In this document: one piece after another, positions 57,738 through 64,000 of the stretch | How positions within the stretch are numbered: the stretch's first letter is position 1 | Layout of the letters: the number at the start of each line of letters is the position of its first letter | Assembly (NCBI RefSeq): GCF_964275005.1 | Contig: NC_092694.1 | Span: 37,508,471 to 37,572,470 of the forward strand | DNA length: 64,000 nt | Direction of reading: 5' to 3' | Source of the DNA: Diadema setosum | Taxonomy: Eukaryota; Echinodermata; Echinoidea; Diadematoida; Diadematidae | Program-made: the position numbers and the translations under genes | Notes under the pieces: generated by a model | Databases searched by the model: none | What the model was told of the DNA's origin: nothing | The model's input: the letters and a program-made list of their open reading frames with translations, nothing else

Positions 57738-58116
57738 GGTATTGTTTACCTTTGGGAGCAGTGACTAAAAAAATGTTCAGAATAATCACATTTGATGCAT
57801 ATGTGTAGGTCTGTTGTAACACAAAACATCCTACCATATAAAATTTTTGCAATAGAGCCTAAACTTTATGGAAATATCAGTGTTTTTCTCAATAATATAA
57901 ACTGTATATAATATAAACTGTAGACAGTTTAGTCTGGAAACATTTTTAATTATAACTATTGCTTACATTTTGTGTATTCACCAACATTTAACATCGATTA
58001 TACAGGTTCAAATTTATACAGTGGTTGCATCTATCCCTAACTCACATTTTAGAACTATTTTAAAGCACTAATGCTGGGTTTTTGTTTCTTCTGCAAATGG
58101 TAAATAATGCCTTTAA
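57738..58116 (-). repeat. TTAA-ended repeat family D, copy 3
   Basis: Inverted match to 408-778; ends CAAATGGTAAATAATGCCTTTAA. Confidence 0.75.
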
Positions 58117-59258
58117 CATTTCTGTCATGGTGTAACAGTATATCATGTACGTACAAGCAAACTACTCTTGCAATGAGAGGTGCCAAGTGCAGCATGTTTG
58201 ATTGACAGGTCCACATAGGTTTGAGACACAGCTGAAACACGGAATGTCACTTGCAGTCAGCAATTGGCCAGCGATGGGGATCACTTCGCCGTCTGAACAT
58301 CCCGTGACTCCATACACAAACGGTTTGGAAATGCGTTTCAGGGACGTGATTACAAATAAATCCATTTGTCAGTGTGAAACCCCCTGATGGCCGCTTCCAG
58401 TTGTGCTCACCGCCGGATGATTGTCCGAGAAGAGAGAGAGAGATCCGAATATGCATTCTTGGTGCTGTCATCTTCAATTATATGTCTGCTCTTTACAAAT
58501 TCCCCCTAATTTCTGCGCCCCTATGGGTGACACAGGATGCTTGGGAACGATTATACAAGCAGACATTGTTATGAAAGGGTTATATAAACTAGAATTTCTT
58601 TGAGGCAAAAGATTCTAAGGTAAAGGAGTAGGCCTATGTCTAGGTATGCATCATATGAAATGCATATATGCCATTTTTGTGACTATGTAACCAAGTCCAA
58701 GACATGCAAAATCCAAATGGCTATATTTAAGTGATCTTTATTAACCTACATGCGAATTTCCTGTAGTAAGAAATCAACATTTGTCGGAGGAGGGGACTCA
58801 TAGCACACTATTATTGAAGACTTTGCAAAATTTGCTTGTTCGTAACCCAAGTAATTCATCCAATAATAATACAGGTGCTTTAAAACAAATACAGCTTAAA
58901 GTAAAGCAAGAAATATTTGCGGGCATGACATTTTTCGCGAATTGGAGCCAACAGCCTTTTTGGCAGCATGAATTTTTTTTTTTTTTTTTTTTGTGAATCA
59001 CCACTGGTATCCAATGCATTTTAGGGCAGACAAATTTTGCATGCATTTTGATTTTGCGAATCTTGGCTATCAAGAAATTTGCAAGATTAAAATGCATGTG
59101 AACATTTCTTGCTACATAGTAAAAGGAATATATGCTGAGAGTCTATCAAATCCACAACAATGCAATGAGATGAATTCTTTCAAAAGAAAGACAGACAGAA
59201 ATAGATAAGAACATTAAAAATGATTGACCAGTATCCTGTACGTAGATACTGACCATGG

Positions 59259-59635
59259 TTAAAGGGATGTGTTGTTTTGACTGAGATGTGTATTCAGCTT
59301 TGAAGTTTTTGTCAGATGATAAGAAACCCCAATGAAATATTAAAGAGCATTAAAGAGGAATTAAAAGTTTATTTCATGAAAATCCATTTGAAATGGTTGA
59401 GATACCCAAAAACAAAGTAAATAAAGTGATCTCACTAAAGGGAGGGTCCCACCTATTATTAGGATCGCTTTGTTTTGGCTATTTCAGCCATTTCAAAACC
59501 ACTTTTCATCAAATAAACTTAAATTCCTCTAAAATTTGTATGCTCTTTAATATCCAGAAGAGGTTTCTCATCATCTCACAATAAAGTTGGAAACCTGAAA
59601 CCCCATCTCAACCAAACTCTATATCACCCCTTTAA
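59259..59635 (+). repeat. TTAA-ended palindromic repeat family B, copy 6
   Basis: TTAAAGGGATGTG to ATATCACCCCTTTAA with conserved inner arms (ATTTCAGCCATTTCAAAACC). Confidence 0.8.
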
Positions 59636-60544
59636 ACTCACTGAGCACTTTAAGGAAGAGTGTGGCTACCCTAGACTGGCATTCCTCCTAAAGCTGTCCC
59701 CTTCTTGGACGCTGGTCCCCATGGCAACGTGTCAAAACAAAGTACAGAAACTACGATTCTGACAAACCCCCCCCCCCCCCTTTCCCCCACCACCCCCATA
59801 TACTACACAGCAGGTGATGGCTTAGTCTAACAATTCAGACACTTTGGTTTGGATATGAAAGAGCGCAAGCAACTCTTTGGATGCATTTAGTTTTGTTTTG
59901 TTTTATTTTCATATACTCTTTTCATCAGATAGAGAGAGAAAAAAAAATGAAGCCAGTGGAGAGTCTTACAGACAGCTGTTTCAATGAATTTAGCACATAT
60001 GTTTGTATTTGTTTCTTTATTACACTTAACTGTGAACAATATCATCTAAAGCTGGTGCCTCCTAGATACAGTAGCCACCATGGAGTTTGCACACGCCGTG
60101 GTTGTAGGAAGAATGAGTCCCAACCCCCTGGGGGAAGGCCCTGGGGGGAGACTCCCCTGAGGTGATACCCCTGTAGCTTGACTCATCAGCCGGTATGTGT
60201 GGCAGACGAGGAGCGGAGTGATACAACCCTGGACCAGAATCTTTTATATTATACCCCCTTTTCTTCCCTTCCATCAAAGCACCCATCAACAGTCTGGGCA
60301 AACTTTCTACATCCAGAACGTTCTTCCATTTCACTGCTCTTCCAATTTCTCCCCCCCCCTTTTTTTTACATCAATCATGACCCCTTCCCCCTCAACCCCT
60401 TCCCCCTTAACCCCTTCCCCCTACCTGTGGAAAACAAGAACTAAAGTCAGCTATCATCATCCCTTATGCCCCCCCCCCCATCTTTCCATGACTTCCTTAT
60501 ACCTCTGTCATCACAGATCAAATTCATCTCGGTTTATCCCCCCT

Positions 60545-60561
60545 CCCCCCCCCCCCCCCCC
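60545..60561 (+). repeat. poly(dC) run of 17
   Basis: Part of a C/T-rich stretch spanning about 60,340-60,565. Confidence 0.9.
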
Positions 60562-60838
60562 AACAGGACATCTTCCTCTCTGTGGTCAAAAATAGCCACT
60601 GGTCAAAATTCAGAGGCACACGCTGGTTGAGTCACTTTCAATAAAAACAGCCAAAAGCAAAATGACAACATTATCCATGCCTGTTCATCACACAACAGCA
60701 AAACACACACACACAAAATCTCAACAATTTTAAATATATGTACATGTACATGATGCAGCATAGGGCAGTGCATACTCGGTTACCAGAATTTGTATAATTG
60801 TACTCAACATAAGGATACATAATGTTTGTTAGAATGCA

Positions 60839-60864
60839 CAACACACACACACACACACACACAT
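60839..60864 (+). repeat. (AC)n microsatellite
   Basis: About 12 AC units. Confidence 0.95.
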
Positions 60865-61331
60865 ACATGCACACACAAACAAGCTTAAAAGGTGGCCCTG
60901 TAAGACATCATAGCATTGTATCTATTTTCAACATGTCGGTCTTTCACCAAGCATTTTGTTGATGTAAGATTTGTCTTTTTAATCTGAATTGTATCATCTC
61001 ACAACTAATTGACCAGACCAATGATAGGGCCTAATTTTTTGAAACTGACCAATGGCTGCACAAGTGACCCATTGAGGTAACCATGCCATGATATTCTACT
61101 TGTGATGACACAACTATATAAAGTTTAAAAAGGTGCTATTTCTGTTAGCCGGAAACTGGAAACTTGTGTGGGCAAAGGTAATATGATTTGAGGTTACTAC
61201 TTGTGTAAGTTTTTTTTTTTTTTTTTAAGGGTGGCCTCTCATGTGATCGAGCACCATTTCCTCGAGGGTCCTGTTTGATAATAACTGAAAAATAAAGAAA
61301 TTATGTCAAATATTAGACATGTAGTACCTCT

Positions 61332-61436
61332 TTAACCCGTTGAGGACGGTTTGATTTTGCTACAACACGCATTTCCCATCTAAGACGCTTGCCTGAGTAT
61401 ACTCGGGACTTGTCCTCAACGGGTTACTGTATACGC
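61332..61436 (-). repeat. TTAA-ended hairpin repeat family A, copy 8
   Basis: Inverted orientation; TTAACCCGTTGAGGACGG to GTCCTCAACGGGTTA. It directly abuts the family E element that starts at 61434. Confidence 0.85.
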
Positions 61437-62094
61437 TATATATTTCGCGTGGGTTTTATTTTCGCGAATTTCGCGAGTCGGGAGCTATTCGCGAAATTAA
61501 CAACACGTGAAAATATTACCTTCCAAAATGAATCCCTTGCCTTGATGATACGAACATTTCAGTACTAGTATACCATGTCACGGCTTACCGAACAGACCAT
61601 ACTGGCTAAGCTTGTTTACGTATAGCACGTCCACGTCTAACTACTAACAAGGAGCTTCAAACACGAAGCTCCTTGCTACTAACTACCAATGTAGTATACA
61701 CAGCCCAGTCGCTGTAAGTAGCATTCGCACAGCACAGTGTATTAACAGCGTCTGGGGTGGTCGGGCTAGTCCACGTCTACTTACGAATACTGTAGAGCCA
61801 ATCCATTATCGCAACCCCTCGTACCACTCGTCAGAAATCTAGCGCGATGGAGTTAACCACTTCAAAAATGTTGAATTCTAACTTACTACATGTAGTTCGC
61901 AGAGTTTGGTAAGTTTTTTCATGCAGTGTATAACTGTATCATTCTTATTGGCTAGTAAGTTGAAAATTCACACTTTCTTTGCCACTTCATATTTTCTCTG
62001 GTCCCCCAATCGCGAATTTAACCACTCGCGAAAATGTGTGACAGCGGCAATTCGCGAAAATTTATGTACGCGAAAATTATGGGCGTATACAGTA
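61434..62094 (+). repeat. TACTGTATA...TATACAGTA repeat family E, copy 2, with inner insertion
   Basis: Starts TTACTGTATACGC, ends GGGCGTATACAGTA. The arms are rich in TTCGCGAAA. The middle (about 61,600-61,790) contains foreign-looking sequence including module F (61695-61768) and a perfect hairpin AAGGAGCTTC-AAACAC-GAAGCTCCTT. Confidence 0.65.
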
Positions 62095-63406
62095 AATGAA
62101 GCTAGCCTCAACTCAATGCTGAGAACCATTTCACATTATTCTCACAACAGAAGTCATTGCTGTACATGCATATGAAATGCAATTTGTATATTAAAAAAAA
62201 AAAAAAAATCATGGTTGACATAATTCCCCTTACCTTTAGCAGTATTACATAGGCCCCATCTTTTAACGTCTGCCTTGGGATGACTGTTCCCTTTAAGCAA
62301 AACTTCCACACAATAGCTTTTTGTTCAGGTGGTTTTGGCTACAAAGATGAAATCTAAGTTGTCTGCTTCTCACACGATGTAAAAATCAAATTCTGTGCCC
62401 AGCACTATGAAGTAAAATCAAATCCCATGACTGCATCAATAAAAGACATACATACCTTATTCGGTTAACAATTTACTCAAATTACACCACATATCTGTCA
62501 CGCTTTGTCACGGCAAAACTATTATCATATCAGACGGGGAAAACAGAGTGAGTTTGATTTATACCACAATTTTTGTTGTTGTTGTTTTTCTTTTTCACTT
62601 GATATCTATTCTCAACGGACGTTATCTAATCACAAAATTGGCAATGCCAGCCGTAGCTAGGAGGCAGAGGTACAGAAGAGCAAGGAAAAGGGCGTTTTAT
62701 GGCTCGATGCGTGAACCTCGTTGGATTTTTGGAGCTCAGTGGGGTTTGTGCCTCACCGTCAATTTCCCCACTCAATTCTGACTTTCAGTTTGTCCTAACT
62801 CCCTTAGAAAGAGCCCCCCCCCCCCCCCCATTAATCACAATTTTCAGCAGACTTTTCTGGAAAAAAAAAACAACCCCAAAACCTGCGGTTAATACAGTCA
62901 CAACATTGACACAGACGCTAACAAACGTCCAATACAAGATACGACGTATGTGTAGGAATGCGAGCCGCTTACTCCCAGTTGGAGAGGGGAACACGTATTA
63001 TATCCTTGAAAACACAGCACAGAAATATAAAAAGGGTCCATCAGTGAGAAATTGGATCTCACAATTATCGCCATGGATACAACGCAAATTCTAAACTTTA
63101 TTTGTTTTTTTCCACTATTCAACTTAAAACTCACTCATATCTGGTGGGAATCCCCCCCCCCCCCCAACCATGTCAAACCTCCCTTCCCATAACCTGCCGC
63201 CACCTTAATGCATTGCCAAAAAATAAATAAATAATAATAACAATGGAAAATAGAAAATACATATTTACTGTACTTCAGAAGACTGTGACATTGGAAATGA
63301 AATGAATATCAATTATATCAAACTTGCTATCCCGCTAGAATTAGAATTATAATCCCTGTGAAACATCTGTAAAATATTGATGGGGGGTAAAACATATCAA
63401 GCTTTC

Positions 63407-63498
63407 TTAACCCGTTGAGGACGGTTTGATTTTGCTACAACACGCATTTCCCATAGACACTTGCCCGAGTATACTCGGGACTCGTCCTCAACGGTTAA
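63407..63498 (-). repeat. TTAA-ended hairpin repeat family A, copy 9
   Basis: TTAACCCGTTGAGGACGG, inner CCCGAGTATACTCGGG, end GTCCTCAACGGTTAA. Confidence 0.9.
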
Positions 63499-64000
63499 AT
63501 CACTAGAAAGCTTTGTGTTTGAATGTGATGCTGCCACTAAGATAATCTGTACTTGAATCCAAGCATTTTCTTTGGAGAGCTTCACTCAAAGAAGAACTAT
63601 TGATGATAATTCATTGTCTCTTCATGTACAGTGACTTCAGAGCTGTATGTATGGAAGGAATTCACTGAGAACAAGAATGACTTTTAAACCATCAAACAAG
63701 ATCAATAAACTACTAATAAGTGCCCTTATGGTGCTCTGAGGAGGATAAGGAGGTGCATGTATGGGACAGAGTGATGGCCAGTTTCACATACAGTGAAATT
63801 AGGATACAACATTTTCTTTCAAGATCTATAGAAGTAATAATTCTGCCTGAAATGCTTTGATGGTTAACACAGCAAATGTGCATGGAAAGGTTTTGCCCGG
63901 TGTGAATTGGAAGAGCAACAAGGCCAAGACTTTTCTGTCAAGTTTGGTACGGAAGTCGCCATCACGGCCTGTCAATTCCTGTGTGTCATGTGCAAGTTCC

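Larger units (their letters stand above)
51433..64000. other. upstream part of PDE7 (intron or beyond), no secure exon
   Basis: No segment encodes the expected WxFDxF...TxG stretch that precedes HSLRLVLF in PDE7. The region is repeat-rich. Low-confidence exon candidates on the minus strand are listed under findings (55.3-55.6, 58.4 and 62.2-62.3 kb). Confidence 0.55.

Noticed and set aside
60062-60334. Minus-strand 90-codon frame with HIPADESSYRG that loosely resembles the PDE7 HLLDEDYLG segment
   Set aside because: The similarity is too short, the flanking residues do not match PDE7, and the splice sites are poor.
60197-60595. 132-codon Pro/Ser-rich plus-strand frame
   Set aside because: Produced by a C/T-rich low-complexity stretch with poly(C) runs.
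63822-64000. Minus-strand frame open to the window edge
   Set aside because: About 58 codons without start, splice support or recognisable similarity; may be chance.

Overview
The window is animal nuclear DNA. It has spliced genes with GT-AG introns, AT-rich non-coding sequence, many short palindromic repeats and many long poly(dG:dC) runs. Three genes were reconstructed by following reading frame across splice sites: ARMC1 (minus strand, 7 coding exons, 275 aa, complete), MTFR1 (plus strand, 8 coding exons, 407 aa, complete) and PDE7 (minus strand, 10 coding exons, at least 842 aa, 5' end not found). Protein divergence, gene order and repeat types suggest a marine invertebrate deuterostome, most likely an echinoderm. 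That placement is an inference and the species is not identified.

Layout. 1-4,052: downstream of ARMC1, repeats only. 4,053-8,989: ARMC1 coding exons. 9.8-10.4 kb: a compact divergent promoter between ARMC1 and MTFR1. 11,383-19,930: MTFR1 coding exons, followed by a 3' UTR to about 21.7 kb that contains a large hairpin. 21.7-27.1 kb: intergenic, full of mobile-element relics. 27.1-35.5 kb: no genes; read as a very long PDE7 3' UTR ending at an AATAAA on the minus strand. 35,523-51,432: PDE7 coding exons for the catalytic domain plus an unusual tail of about 550 residues. 51.4-64.0 kb: a PDE7 intron or upstream region, with no exon I can assign securely.

The order and orientation ARMC1(-) MTFR1(+) PDE7(-) match human 8q13 (ARMC1, MTFR1, PDE7A). 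Human 6q23 carries the paralogous pair MTFR2/PDE7B. The window therefore looks like the single-copy arrangement that preceded vertebrate genome duplication. ARMC1 and MTFR1 both act at mitochondria and here share one promoter region. PDE7 hydrolyses cAMP and may simply be a linked neighbour.

Non-coding content is dominated by non-autonomous DNA elements. Several unrelated families end in TTAA, the target of piggyBac-type transposases. Others are hAT-like (8-bp duplication), pogo-like (TA ends), a terminal-inverted-repeat element with internal tandem repeats, and a tRNA-headed SINE. No CRISPR array, rRNA gene, intact tRNA gene or intact transposase gene was seen.
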